Part shown: in pieces, positions 32,007-40,954 of the stretch | Layout of the letters: the number at the start of each line of letters is the position of its first letter | Numbering within the stretch: position 1 is the first letter of the stretch | Assembly: GCA_040756745.1 (NCBI GenBank) | Contig: JBFLYO010000026.1 | Span: 1-57,139, forward strand | From: JBFLYO01 sp040756745 | GTDB taxonomy: Bacteria; Bacteroidota; Ignavibacteria; UBA10030; UBA6906 | Direction of reading: 5' to 3' | DNA: 57,139 nucleotides | Notes under the pieces: model-generated | What the model was told of the DNA's origin: nothing | The model's database searches: none | The model's input: only the letters and a program-made list of their open reading frames with translations | Translations under genes and position numbers: made by a program

Positions 32007-34427
32007 ATGAGAATCCTTGAACGCTGGCTGAAGAAGTACGTCCGCTATGCTATCCCGGCGGATCAACTTGCCGAACGGTTGACGATGCTCGGTTTGGAAT
32101 TCGAAAGCGTGGAACGGCTCGACGAGAAGTACCACGGGTTCATTGTGGGGGAGGTCAAGACGGTTTCACGTCACCCTCACGCCGATCGGCTCACTGTCTG
32201 CGACGTTTCGACGGGCAAAGGAACCTTGCAGATTGTCTGCGGTGCACCGAATGTGGCTGTAGGGCAGAAGGTGGTGGTGGGTCTCGTCGGCGCCACCATC
32301 CCGAAGAACCAACACGACCCCGACGGCCCTCCATTCGTTCTCACAGAGACTGCAATTCGCGGCATTGCCTCGGAGGGGATGATCTGTTCCGAATTCGAGC
32401 TGGGGATGGGGAAGGACGCAGCGGGGATTATGGTACTGGATGCCGACGCGAGGCCAGGGCAGTCGCTTGCGTCGTACTTCGACCTCGACGACGTGGCGTT
32501 CGATATTGAAATCACGCCGAACAGGCCCGACTGGCTCAGTCATATCGGTGTCGCCCGGGAAATCGCAGCGCTGACCGGTAAACCCGCGCAACTCCCGACC
32601 CCGAAAGTGAGAGAGGGGAGGGAATCGATCCGCTCGCGGCTTTCCGTCACCGTGCTGGATGCGAAGGCATGCCCGAGGTTTGCGGCGCGCATGGTCTCCG
32701 GCGTCAGGGTCGGCCCCTCACCCCGCTGGCTTCAGAACGCGCTGCGGAACGCCGGGCTCCGTCCCCGCAACAACATCGTGGATATCACCAATTACGTGAT
32801 GTACGAATGCGGGCATCCGCTCCATGCGTTCGACCACGCGCTCTTGCGGGGGCATCGCATTATCGTCAGGCGTGCAAAGACGGGTACCTGGTTTACCACG
32901 CTGGACGGGAAGGATCATGAGCTCCCGGCGGGTGCTGTGATGGTGTGCGACGGGGAACGGGAAGTCTCGGTTGCCGGCATCATGGGAGGTGCAAACTCCG
33001 AGATCGGGGACTCAACGACGGACGTCGTTCTCGAGGCGGCGTACTGGAATCCTTCCGATATCAGAAAGACGGCAAAAGCCCTTGGGATCAGCTCTGATGC
33101 CTCGCAGAGGTTCGAGCGTGGGGCTGACCCGAACGGTGTCCGGTATGCACTTGATCGGGCCGCTGCTCTCGTGCACGAGCTTGCAGGCGGGACTATCCTG
33201 AGAGGGACGATCGATGTCTACCCGAAGAGAATCAGAGAACGGCTTGTCCCGATCCGTGTCAGCCGGACGAACGCCGTTCTGGGAACTGATCTCTCGAAGG
33301 GCGAGGTCACGAAGGCACTCACCTCGCTCGGCATGCAACGGGTGTCCGCTGAGGGGGACAGGCTGAGATTCTGCGTGCCAACATTCCGGGTCGACATCGG
33401 ACGGGAGATCGATCTGATCGAGGAAGTCGCCCGCATTCACGGGTATGATGCCATTAAGACAACGACGACGGCGACGGTCAACTTCGTGCACCAGTTCCCG
33501 GCGTCGTCATTCGGAGACGCCCTTCGGAGTTTTCTCATCGGGCAAGGGTATCAGGAGGCAATTACCAACTCGATGCAGACGGAGATCCGATCCAGCCTGG
33601 GGGGTGCGACCCCTGTACGGATCCTGAATCCACAGAACCAGGAGATGGGCACACTCAGGACAGGGCTTGTGCCCGGCCTCATGGAAACTGTCGCACGAAA
33701 TCTCAACCTTGGCAGCAACGACTTGCGGCTGTTCGAACTCGGACACGTCTTCCGGGTCGACGAATCCAGTGCTCCGAAGCTCGTTGAGAATTTCCTTGAG
33801 GAAGAACGGGTTTGCCTCGTGCTGACGGGGCTCGTCGGCCCCGTTCACTGGAGCGGCACGTCGCGCAAGGCTGACCTCTTTGATCTCAAAGGGGACGTGC
33901 AGGATCTCCTTGCCAAGTTTGGCCTTGACAAAAGTCGGTTTATTTCTTATTCTACCACCAATGGTTTAACTGATGACACGCTAGCCCTTGAAATTCAAGG
34001 GAGTTACGCGGGTTATCTCGGTAAGGTCAGGAAGGAAATACTCCGACAGTTCGGTGTGGAAGAAGTAGTGTATGTCGTTGAACTGTCGGTGGCGGCCCTG
34101 CAGCAGGGCACTCCGAGGCCGTTCGTGCCGTTGCCGCGATATCCAAAGGTTCGGCGCGACGTTGCGTTCACGATCGACGCAAACGTTCCGGCGGAGCGGA
34201 TCGAGGAGACGATCCGGGCGACGGGGGGAGAGTTGCTGCAGGGGGTGATCCTTTTCGATGTGTACGAGGGGAATCCCCTTCCTCCGGGGAAGAAGAGCGT
34301 AGCGTTTTCGCTCGAACTGATGTCGCTCGAGAAGACGCTCACGGAGGAGGAGATCGAAGCTGCCGTCAGCCGGGTGGTGGCGGGAGTCCAGACGACGCAC
34401 GGCGCGGCGTTGAGGGGCACGCAATAA
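32007..34427 (+). CDS. pheT: Phenylalanyl-tRNA synthetase beta subunit
   Basis: The 806-aa beta chain. Domains in order: an N-terminal tRNA-binding OB domain (about 40-150, HADRLTVCDVSTG, QIVCGAPNVAVGQKVVV), B3/B4 editing domains (RPRNNIVDITNYVMYECGHPLHAFD), B5 (about 405-480), a synthetase-like region and a C-terminal ferredoxin-fold anticodon domain (YPKVRRDVAFTID, from about 710). Near 33925 the sequence is locally AT-rich and contains a strong promoter-like motif. Confidence 0.96.
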   Translation: MRILERWLKKYVRYAIPADQLAERLTMLGLEFESVERLDEKYHGFIVGEVKTVSRHPHADRLTVCDVSTGKGTLQIVCGAPNVAVGQKVVVGLVGATIPKNQHDPDGPPFVLTETAIRGIASEGMICSEFELGMGKDAAGIMVLDADARPGQSLASYFDLDDVAFDIEITPNRPDWLSHIGVAREIAALTGKPAQLPTPKVREGRESIRSRLSVTVLDAKACPRFAARMVSGVRVGPSPRWLQNALRNAGLRPRNNIVDITNYVMYECGHPLHAFDHALLRGHRIIVRRAKTGTWFTTLDGKDHELPAGAVMVCDGEREVSVAGIMGGANSEIGDSTTDVVLEAAYWNPSDIRKTAKALGISSDASQRFERGADPNGVRYALDRAAALVHELAGGTILRGTIDVYPKRIRERLVPIRVSRTNAVLGTDLSKGEVTKALTSLGMQRVSAEGDRLRFCVPTFRVDIGREIDLIEEVARIHGYDAIKTTTTATVNFVHQFPASSFGDALRSFLIGQGYQEAITNSMQTEIRSSLGGATPVRILNPQNQEMGTLRTGLVPGLMETVARNLNLGSNDLRLFELGHVFRVDESSAPKLVENFLEEERVCLVLTGLVGPVHWSGTSRKADLFDLKGDVQDLLAKFGLDKSRFISYSTTNGLTDDTLALEIQGSYAGYLGKVRKEILRQFGVEEVVYVVELSVAALQQGTPRPFVPLPRYPKVRRDVAFTIDANVPAERIEETIRATGGELLQGVILFDVYEGNPLPPGKKSVAFSLELMSLEKTLTEEEIEAAVSRVVAGVQTTHGAALRGTQ
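33925..33953 (+). promoter_or_regulatory. Possible internal promoter within pheT
   Basis: TTGACA (33925-33930), a 17-bp spacer and TATTCT (33948-33953), the best -35 match on the + strand. It would serve the coiled-coil gene and zapA about 480 nt downstream. It may be coincidental as it is inside coding sequence. Confidence 0.3.
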
Positions 34428-34436
34428 TGCACCAGG

Positions 34437-34769
34437 ATGCATGTGAACAACAGCGTGGATCCACAACCCGTTGATGTTGGGCAGGTCCCGCCGGGGGACG
34501 CGAAGGCGACCGAGGCGGGGCTCCGCGCGTTGTGGGAAAGTGCACGGCGCGCGGCCGAAGCGATCACGCGGCTCCGGGAGGAAAAACGGGAGCTTCAACT
34601 GACGATTGAGCGGCTGGAGAAGGAGCTCCAGCAGCTCCGTCAGGCAGTGGCGGAGTATCGTCACCACGGCGCGGGGCAGTCCGGCTCCACCCTGGGGGCG
34701 GGCGGCGAGCGTGACCAGCTCGCGGCAAAGGTGAAGGAACTCATCGCCAGGCTGGACGCGTACCTCTGA
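34437..34769 (+). CDS. Coiled-coil protein upstream of zapA (ZapB-like candidate)
   Basis: A 110-aa protein dominated by a heptad coiled coil (about residues 27-75, LWESARRAAEAITRLREEKRELQLTIERLEKELQQLRQAV), a short linker and a second short helix at the C-terminus (AKVKELIARLDAYL). Its position between pheT and zapA, its size and its coiled coil suggest a cell division partner like ZapB, which binds ZapA in E. coli. Similarity to ZapB itself is not evident by eye. The closing LxARLDxYL motif is common in short proteins at this position in Bacteroidota, as far as I recall. Confidence 0.6.
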   Translation: MHVNNSVDPQPVDVGQVPPGDAKATEAGLRALWESARRAAEAITRLREEKRELQLTIERLEKELQQLRQAVAEYRHHGAGQSGSTLGAGGERDQLAAKVKELIARLDAYL

Positions 34770-34834
34770 CGCGCGCCCATGGCGGGCGGTGAGGCGGCGG
34801 ACGGAACCATGACGAGTGCAAAGGCACGTCGCAG

Positions 34835-35128
34835 ATGACCACGGACAAGAAGAGCATCAAGGTCAAGATCTTCGGATCGGAGTACCCGCTCCGCGGCGAG
34901 AGCGAAGAGTTCACCCGCCGCGTCGCGACGTACGTGGATGAAATGATCAACACGATCCACGCAAAACTCCCCGATCAGCCGACCCTGACCGTTGCCGTGC
35001 TCTCTGCGTTGAACATTACCGAAGATCTCTTTAAGGAGAGAGAGAGGGCTCGGTCCCTCTCAGCACTTGTCGAGGGAGAAATCGGCAAGATCACCAATTA
35101 CCTCGACAACTCGCTCCGCGGGGTCTGA
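34835..35128 (+). CDS. zapA: Cell division protein ZapA
   Basis: A 97-aa FtsZ-ring stabiliser. The ZapA pattern is visible: KSIKVKIFGSEYPLRGESEEFTRRVATYVDEMINTI at the N-terminus and TVAVLSALNITEDLFKERERARSLSALVEGEIGKITNYLD as the C-terminal coiled coil that makes dimers and tetramers. The stop is followed by the structured ncRNA at 35189. Confidence 0.92.
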   Translation: MTTDKKSIKVKIFGSEYPLRGESEEFTRRVATYVDEMINTIHAKLPDQPTLTVAVLSALNITEDLFKERERARSLSALVEGEIGKITNYLDNSLRGV

Positions 35129-35153
35129 TGTCCCCGGCGCGGCGATGCCGTTC

Positions 35154-35187
35154 TTTGCATCTTCATAGGTTCTGGCGCGTACGGTTG
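35154..35187 (+). promoter_or_regulatory. Possible promoter of the zapA-rny ncRNA
   Basis: TTTG at 35154-35157 and TACGGTTG at 35180-35187, spaced 22 nt apart (two more than the other promoters). The start would fall at about the first base of the closing stem of the RNA. Confidence 0.35.
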
Positions 35188-35188
35188 T

Positions 35189-35435
35189 CCGCACCGTCAG
35201 CCGTCTCACACACATTATAAAGAACCAACATTTTTATAATGGGAGCCCGACTCGTGGGCGTCGATTACATGCCTCACTCCGCCTAAGGCGGAGTTCTTGC
35301 GATGACTCCCGGCCGCAAGGCCGGGACGAGCGAGAGGGTGGAAGTAAAAGACGTCCAGGCGAGCACCCCCTGTGTTGGAAGGGTTCTTTCATAAGTGCCT
35401 TTCTTTGAGACGGCTGTCGTGTGCGGATTTTTTTT
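35189..35435 (+). ncRNA. ssrS: Structured non-coding RNA, 6S RNA candidate
   Basis: The 337-nt gap between zapA and rny folds into a rod. Its closing stem pairs 35189-35207 (CCGCACCGTCAGCCGTCTC) with 35407-35426, nearly without mismatch. A second helix pairs 35211-35226 with 35382-35397 (AAAGAACC with GGTTCTTT plus flanks), and 35227-35230 pairs with 35373-35376. Inside are the hairpins ACTCCGCC-TAA-GGCGGAGT (35276-35294) and CCCGGCC-GCAA-GGCCGGG (35308-35325). A run of eight T (35428-35435) follows the closing stem. No coding frame fits. 6S RNA lies next to zapA in many bacteria, which favours that name, but the middle is more branched than classical 6S RNA. Confidence 0.65.
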
Positions 35436-35465
35436 GCCCGTATCGATTGAGAGCGCGGAGGCAGT

Positions 35466-37028
35466 ATGCATTTTGAGATCGTTATACCCATCGTACTCCT
35501 GTGCTGCGGCGCGAGCTTCTTCATCGGATGGTACCTGAACGCCAAGGCGGGTCAGAGCAAGATCGCGTCGGCAAAAGAGCTCGCCAAGAAGGTTCTGGCA
35601 GATGCGGAGAAGGAAGCGGAGACCCTGAAGCGGGAAAAGCTCCTGGAAGTCAAGGACGAGTGGTACCAGAAGAAGAAAGAGTTTGACAGCGACGTTCAGA
35701 GCAAGCGCGCGAAGCTCCAGGCGCAGGAGAAGGCGCTCGAAGCGCGAGAGGAGAACATCGACCGGAAGGTCGACCTCCTCGGCAAGAAAGAACGAGAACA
35801 GGGGAACCTGAAACGCTCCCTCGAGGAACGTACCCGTTCGCTTGATGCCCGGCATGCTGAACTCGACCGACTGGTTCAGGAAGAGAATGTCCGCCTGGAA
35901 CGGGCCTCCGGACTTTCCCGGGAGGAGGCCAAGCGGACGCTGATAGAAAATCTGGCCAATGAGGCGCGCGCCGAAGCGGCCTATATGCTCAAGGAGATCC
36001 GGGATCACGCGCGGGAAGAGGCGAAGCGCGAAGCGCAGAAGCTAATCGTGCAGGCGATCCAGCGCACGGCTGCCGATCACTCGGTCGAGACGACCGTCAG
36101 CGTGCTCAACATCCAGAGCGATGAGATGAAGGGGCGCATCATTGGCAGGGAAGGGCGGAACATTCGCGCCTTTGAGGCGGCGACCGGCGTTGATGTCATC
36201 GTGGACGACACTCCCGAAGCCGTCATCCTCTCCGCCTTCGACCCCTTCCGCCGGGAGGTGGCCCGGATCGCCCTCGAGCGGCTGATCGCTGACGGGCGCA
36301 TTCACCCCGCCCGCATCGAGGAGATTGTGGAGAAGGTCCGCGCGGAACTGGAAGAAGAAGTCATCAAGACGGGGGAGAACACCCTCCTCGAAGTAGGGCT
36401 TCACGGGGCGCACCGGGAAATCCTCCGGCTGGTCGGACGCATGAAATACCGCTCGAGCTACGGGCAGAACATGCTCCAGCACAGCATTGAGGTGGCCTTC
36501 CTCACCGGCATGATGGCCGGGGAACTGCGGCTCGATGCGAACCTTGCGAAACGGGCCGGGCTCTTCCACGACATCGGCAAGTGCGTCGATAAGAGCATGG
36601 AAGGTCCCCATGCGCTGCTCGGGTACGAGATGGCGAAGAAGTACGGAGAACATCCGATCGTCGCCAATGCCATCGGATCGCACCACGACGATATCCCGAT
36701 GGAGTCTCCGATCGCCCCTCTGGTGCAGGCAGCCGATGCAATCAGCGGAGCACGGCCGGGAGCACGGCGCGAGTCGGTCGAAGGATATATCAAGCGGCTC
36801 GAGAAGCTCGAGGCATTCGCCCAGTCGTTCCAGGGAGTCGCCAAGACGTATGCGATCCAGGCGGGGCGCGAGGTACGCGTTGTCGTGGAGCAGGAAAAGG
36901 TCGACGATGCGATGGCCGATCAGCTCGCCCACGATATCTCCGCGAAGATCCAGGCGGAAATGGAATACCCCGGTCAGATCAAGGTGACCGTTATCCGCGA
37001 ATACCGCGCCGTGTCGTATGCCAAGTAA
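35466..37028 (+). CDS. rny: Ribonuclease Y
   Basis: A membrane-anchored endoribonuclease starting mRNA decay, 520 aa. An N-terminal transmembrane helix (IVIPIVLLCCGASFFIGWYL) leads into a long charged coiled coil (about 25-200), then a KH domain (DEMKGRIIGREGRNIRAFEAATGVDVIVDD) and an HD domain with AGLFHDIGKCVDKSMEGPHALLGYEMAKKYGEHPIVANAIGSHHDD. GGAGG is 5 nt upstream of the ATG. The stop overlaps the start of coaE by 11 nt. Confidence 0.97.
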   Translation: MHFEIVIPIVLLCCGASFFIGWYLNAKAGQSKIASAKELAKKVLADAEKEAETLKREKLLEVKDEWYQKKKEFDSDVQSKRAKLQAQEKALEAREENIDRKVDLLGKKEREQGNLKRSLEERTRSLDARHAELDRLVQEENVRLERASGLSREEAKRTLIENLANEARAEAAYMLKEIRDHAREEAKREAQKLIVQAIQRTAADHSVETTVSVLNIQSDEMKGRIIGREGRNIRAFEAATGVDVIVDDTPEAVILSAFDPFRREVARIALERLIADGRIHPARIEEIVEKVRAELEEEVIKTGENTLLEVGLHGAHREILRLVGRMKYRSSYGQNMLQHSIEVAFLTGMMAGELRLDANLAKRAGLFHDIGKCVDKSMEGPHALLGYEMAKKYGEHPIVANAIGSHHDDIPMESPIAPLVQAADAISGARPGARRESVEGYIKRLEKLEAFAQSFQGVAKTYAIQAGREVRVVVEQEKVDDAMADQLAHDISAKIQAEMEYPGQIKVTVIREYRAVSYAK

Positions 37029-37662
37029 CCCGGTTCCCCTCGTCGGCGTCACGGGAGGAATCGGAAGCGGCAAAACAGCGGTCTGTAATCGTTTTGCCGC
37101 GCTGGGAAGAACCGTGCTCTCGGCCGATGCGATTGCGCGGGATCTGACCCGGAGCGATCGGGATGTCCTCTCCGCCATACGAAGGGACTTCGGGGACGGT
37201 GTCTTTGATCCTTCAGGTGCCCTGATTCGCGGGGCACTCGCGACGATTGTGTTCAGCGATCTTGCAAAGCTCCGCGCCCTGAACGCTATCGTTCACCCGC
37301 GCGTTTTCACGGCGATCGATACGCAACTTGCCTCGCTTCCAGCCGCCCGGCGCACTCCCTACGTCATCATTGAAGCGGCCCTCATTTTCGAATCGGGCTT
37401 TCACAGGCGGCTGGACTATACCGTAGTGGTGAGGGCTTCGGAAGCCGCACGCATGCAACGGGTCGTCTCCCGGGACGCGGTCACTCCGGACGAGGTCAGG
37501 TCCCGTATGAAAGCTCAGATGTCTGATACCGAAACGGCGAAACTGGCGGATTTTGTGATCGAAAATGAAAGGGAGGAGAGTGTACTCCTCGAGAAGGTGG
37601 CCTTTGTCGACCGGATTCTCACGGGCCTCATTTCGGCGCGCTCAACTCACTTGCGTCAATAA
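37018..37662 (+). CDS. coaE: Dephospho-CoA kinase
   Basis: The last step of coenzyme A synthesis, 214 aa. The P-loop is GVTGGIGSGKTAVCNRF (residues 8-24), followed by LSADAIARDLT, IVHPRVFTAID and YVIIEAALIFESGFHRRLDYTVVV, all CoaE landmarks. It overlaps rny by 11 nt. The promoter for the next gene lies across its 3' end. Confidence 0.94.
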   Translation: MPSNPVPLVGVTGGIGSGKTAVCNRFAALGRTVLSADAIARDLTRSDRDVLSAIRRDFGDGVFDPSGALIRGALATIVFSDLAKLRALNAIVHPRVFTAIDTQLASLPAARRTPYVIIEAALIFESGFHRRLDYTVVVRASEAARMQRVVSRDAVTPDEVRSRMKAQMSDTETAKLADFVIENEREESVLLEKVAFVDRILTGLISARSTHLRQ

Positions 37663-37681
37663 ACCGATTTCTCTATATTTG
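37651..37681 (+). promoter_or_regulatory. Promoter of the outer-membrane barrel gene
   Basis: TTGCGT (37651-37656), a 17-bp spacer and TATATT(TG) (37674-37681). TATATTTG also matches the Bacteroidota -7 consensus TAnnTTTG. It overlaps the end of coaE and gives a leader of about 70 nt. Confidence 0.65.
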
Positions 37682-37758
37682 ACCGCTCTTTAATTCGTAA
37701 GACTTTACGGTTCTCACAGTTCCAAACCGCGGTATCCATTCACTATTGTGGAGGCATC

Positions 37759-39171
37759 ATGGTTAAGCGCATTACTGTGCTGGCACTGGTCCTTGCCGTA
37801 GCGGCAGGAACCATGTTTGCGGGCGCGCACCCCGGTGGGATCGCACGTCAACTCGCGATGGGCGGTTCGGGGTACAGCCCGGCAACCGTCGGACCGAACC
37901 TCGTCTTCAACCCGTTCATCTACGACGACCCAGCGGTCATGCTGTTGAACCCCGCCTACCAGAACATGTACCGGGACTATGCCTGGATGAACATTGCCGG
38001 CGGCGCGATCACCAGTTTCAACTCCGCCGTTGACAACGGGTACGGCAGACAGTTTGCCGGCGTCAACTTCGCTTTCGGCAAGGAGCTTGGCCTCGGTGCG
38101 AACCTCAGCTTCGATCCATCGTTCACCAACTTCATGGTTGGCCAGCTTGCGACGTTTGTGAACAACTTTGCCGGGCGTCCGGCACAGACCGGCCTCCGGC
38201 CGATCGATGTGTTCGAAGCGGTCGCAAGCTACGATCTCGGTTCGCTCGACGTCGGCTTCGGCTTCCTCTACGGCTGGGCCTCGAACACGTCGAAGTCCTC
38301 CTCCACCCCCACCCCGTCGGTCTCGACCGACAATGAGCTCTCGGCGCGCGTGCTTGGCTTCCGGTTGGGCATGTCGATGGATATGGGTGGCGGAAGCGCA
38401 TTTGATGCGAGCGCGGCAATCCGTCTCGACAAGGCGACGGACAACGTCCGCGGGACGAACGGTGCCGGGCAGCCGGCAAACTCGGGGGACTACTCTGCCT
38501 CCGCAACGGAGATTCAGGTTGACGGTCGGTTGAAGTTGAAGATGTCCAACCGGGTGAACTTCGTTCCCTATGTCAACTTTGTCACGATCTCGGGGGAGCC
38601 GAAGCAGGATGCCCCGGCCACGGGAGTCACGGCACTCACCAACAGCGTGAAGGTCAGCGCTCTCCTGATCGGAGCGGGCGCAGGGATGGAGTACAAAGTT
38701 GGGAGCTTCTACTTTGCAGGCGGCGTGAGTTTCAAGAGCGGGAAGTTTAAGACGGAATCTTCGACCGGCGGGACGACTCCAGCCACGAGCACTTCGACAC
38801 TCACAGGGACGAGTTTCCCCCAGATCAATCTCGGAATGGAGTGGACGTTGCTCGACTGGCTGACCGGCCGTTTGGGTTACTATCGTTCGTTCCTTTCGGT
38901 CAAGAGCAAGACCGAGACGTCAGGACCTGCTGCGGGAGCGGGAACGACGGCGGAATCCGACACGTGGTTCGGCAACAGCAACGTCGTCTTCGGCAGCTAT
39001 GCCGGCCCGGACAACAGCCTGATCACGCTTGGGCTCGGCCTCCGGTTTGGGAACTTCGCGCTTGACGGCACAGTCAGCGACGAGGCGCTCCGCCGTGGCT
39101 TCGGGCTCGTCGGTTCGCAGGACAACATCAATACGTTCGGTTACCTCACTGCAAGTTACTGCTTCGAGTAG
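37759..39171 (+). CDS. Outer-membrane beta-barrel protein (PorV/FadL-like)
   Basis: A 470-aa secreted protein with a signal peptide (about residues 1-22, ending MFAGA). The N-terminal part ARQLAMGGSGYSPATVGPN...DPAVMLLNPAYQNMYRDYAWMNIAGG resembles the start of PorV and OmpP1/FadL-type barrels. The rest alternates in strand-like fashion with Ser/Thr/Gly-rich loops (around residues 174-190 and 335-350) and ends in YLTASYCFE. GGAGG lies 7 nt upstream of the ATG and a good promoter and terminator flank it, so it forms its own, probably well-expressed unit. The ligand is unknown. Confidence 0.72.
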   Translation: MVKRITVLALVLAVAAGTMFAGAHPGGIARQLAMGGSGYSPATVGPNLVFNPFIYDDPAVMLLNPAYQNMYRDYAWMNIAGGAITSFNSAVDNGYGRQFAGVNFAFGKELGLGANLSFDPSFTNFMVGQLATFVNNFAGRPAQTGLRPIDVFEAVASYDLGSLDVGFGFLYGWASNTSKSSSTPTPSVSTDNELSARVLGFRLGMSMDMGGGSAFDASAAIRLDKATDNVRGTNGAGQPANSGDYSASATEIQVDGRLKLKMSNRVNFVPYVNFVTISGEPKQDAPATGVTALTNSVKVSALLIGAGAGMEYKVGSFYFAGGVSFKSGKFKTESSTGGTTPATSTSTLTGTSFPQINLGMEWTLLDWLTGRLGYYRSFLSVKSKTETSGPAAGAGTTAESDTWFGNSNVVFGSYAGPDNSLITLGLGLRFGNFALDGTVSDEALRRGFGLVGSQDNINTFGYLTASYCFE

Positions 39172-39193
39172 GAGCAGGACGGAGTATCTCCGG

Positions 39194-39225
39194 GGGCGGT
39201 TCCCGTTCGTGGAACCGCCCTTTTT
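39194..39225 (+). terminator. Intrinsic terminator after the barrel gene
   Basis: GGGCGGTTCC (39194-39203) pairs exactly with GGAACCGCCC (39211-39220), loop CGTTCGT, then TTTTTG. It ends 20 nt before nadB. Confidence 0.9.
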
Positions 39226-39245
39226 GTTTCACGCTACGGCATGAC

Positions 39246-40853
39246 ATGACGCATCGCCACGACTTCCTCGTGATCGGCTCCGGCATCGCGGGGCTCTCCT
39301 ATGCCCTGAAGGTCGCCCGTCTCGGGACCGTCGCCGTCATCACGAAGAAGGAAAAAGCGGAATCGAACACCAATTATGCCCAGGGGGGCGTTGCGGCGGT
39401 GATGTCCGCCGTCGACTCGTTCGACCTGCATGTCCGTGACACGCTGGCGACGGGCGTCGGTCTCTGTCATCGCAACGCGGTGGAGATCATGGTGCGCGAG
39501 GGGCCGCAACGGCTGCGGGAGCTGATCGACTTCGGCGTCCGGTTTACACGAAAGGACGGCCAGCTGGACCTTGGGAGAGAAGGGGGGCATTCCACCAACC
39601 GGATCGTTCACGCGAACGACTTGACCGGGCGGGAAATCGAGCGCGCGCTCCTCCAGGCGATAGCAGAGAATCCCTCGATCACCGTGTTTGAGAACCATGT
39701 GGCACTCGAGCTCCTTACCGAACACCACAGGGTGGAACGGCGGGTGATCGACCGGGGGAATATCCACTGCTGGGGAGCGTATGCGGTCAATACCGTGGAA
39801 CGCTCGGTGGATACGTTCCTGGCGAGAGTTGTCATGCTTTCCACAGGAGGCCTGGGGCAGGTGTATCTCCACACCACCAACCCGCTCATTGCCACCGGTG
39901 ACGGCGTTGCAATGGCCTACCGCGCCGGCGCGCGAGTTGCAAACATGGAATTCGTTCAGTTCCATCCCACGACGCTCTTCAATTCCGGCAGTCCCTCCTT
40001 CCTCATCTCCGAGGCGGTGCGGGGATTCGGCGGCATACTCCGGGCGCAGGACGGTGAGGAGTTCATGGCGAGGTATGACGAGCGGAAATCCCTTGCCCCC
40101 CGTGACATCGTTGCCTATGCCATCGATACCGAACTGAAGAAGCGCGGCGAAGAATATGTGCTTCTCGACCTGCGCCATCTCCACCCCGATGCGGTGAAAG
40201 AGCATTTCCCGCACATCTACGACACCTGCCTGCAGCGGTTCAAACTGGATATCACCTGCGAACCGATCCCCGTCGTCCCGGCAGCGCACTATTCGTGCGG
40301 CGGGGTTGTTACAGATATTGACGGGCGGACTTCAATCGCAGGGCTCTATGCCTCGGGCGAGGTGAGCATGACGGGCGTCCATGGCGCGAACCGGCTGGCG
40401 AGCAATTCCCTGCTCGAGGCCCTGGTCTTTTCGGATCGCGCGGCGCGGTCGGCGCCGGAGTCCCTCCGCTCCTCCGATTCGAAAATCCCCGAGGTCCGCG
40501 ACTGGGACGATAGCGGCACGTTCAACAGCGAGGAGTGGATCCTGATCTCCCATAACAGGAGAGAAATCCAGCAGATCATGTGGGACTACGTCGGCATTGT
40601 CCGCTCCGATCTGCGGCTCGAACGGGCCCTGCGCCGCATGGAACTGATCAGGAATGAGGTCGAGGCATTTTACAAGAAAACAAAGGTGACCGAGGGACTC
40701 ATCGAGCTGCGGAACATGGCCCTCTGCGCACACCTGATCATCCGCTGTGCCATGAAACGAAAAGAGAGCAGGGGGTTGCACGTCACCACGGATTACCGAA
40801 ACAAGGACGACAGGAATTTCCTGAGAGACACGGAAATTATCGGTGAAGAGTGA
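39246..40853 (+). CDS. nadB: L-aspartate oxidase
   Basis: A FAD enzyme oxidising L-aspartate to iminoaspartate, the first step to NAD in bacteria. The 535-aa product has the FAD-binding GSGIAGLSYALKVA (about residue 11-24), SNTNYAQGGVAAVM, a histidine region EGGHSTNRIVHANDLTG, FVQFHPTTLF, and HYSCGGVVTDIDGRTSIAGLYASGEVSMTGVHGANRLASNSLLEALVF near the C-terminal third. It feeds nadA at 7868. Only 20 nt separate it from a strong terminator, so its own promoter was not located. Confidence 0.95.
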   Translation: MTHRHDFLVIGSGIAGLSYALKVARLGTVAVITKKEKAESNTNYAQGGVAAVMSAVDSFDLHVRDTLATGVGLCHRNAVEIMVREGPQRLRELIDFGVRFTRKDGQLDLGREGGHSTNRIVHANDLTGREIERALLQAIAENPSITVFENHVALELLTEHHRVERRVIDRGNIHCWGAYAVNTVERSVDTFLARVVMLSTGGLGQVYLHTTNPLIATGDGVAMAYRAGARVANMEFVQFHPTTLFNSGSPSFLISEAVRGFGGILRAQDGEEFMARYDERKSLAPRDIVAYAIDTELKKRGEEYVLLDLRHLHPDAVKEHFPHIYDTCLQRFKLDITCEPIPVVPAAHYSCGGVVTDIDGRTSIAGLYASGEVSMTGVHGANRLASNSLLEALVFSDRAARSAPESLRSSDSKIPEVRDWDDSGTFNSEEWILISHNRREIQQIMWDYVGIVRSDLRLERALRRMELIRNEVEAFYKKTKVTEGLIELRNMALCAHLIIRCAMKRKESRGLHVTTDYRNKDDRNFLRDTEIIGEE

Positions 40854-40898
40854 GGAGTAATGAGTTAAGAGTTTGTAGGGGCAGAATACATTCTGCCC
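40849..40898. repeat. Heptamer run and palindrome after nadB
   Basis: Four heptamers that start with AGT run from 40849 (AGTGAGG, AGTAATG, AGTTAAG, AGTTTGT), the first overlapping the nadB stop. Then GGGCAGAAT (40879-40887) pairs with ATTCTGCCC (40890-40898). The hairpin has no T tract. Confidence 0.55.
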
Positions 40899-40939
40899 TC
40901 AACGTGATTCATCATGTGGGAAATGATGCGCGGAGTGCG

Positions 40940-40947
40940 TATATTTG
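40940..40947 (+). promoter_or_regulatory. -10 element upstream of purF
   Basis: TATATTTG, identical to the -10 of the barrel gene, but without TTG at the usual distance. It ends 7 nt before the first purF ATG. Confidence 0.35.
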
Positions 40948-40954
40948 AGGGTTA

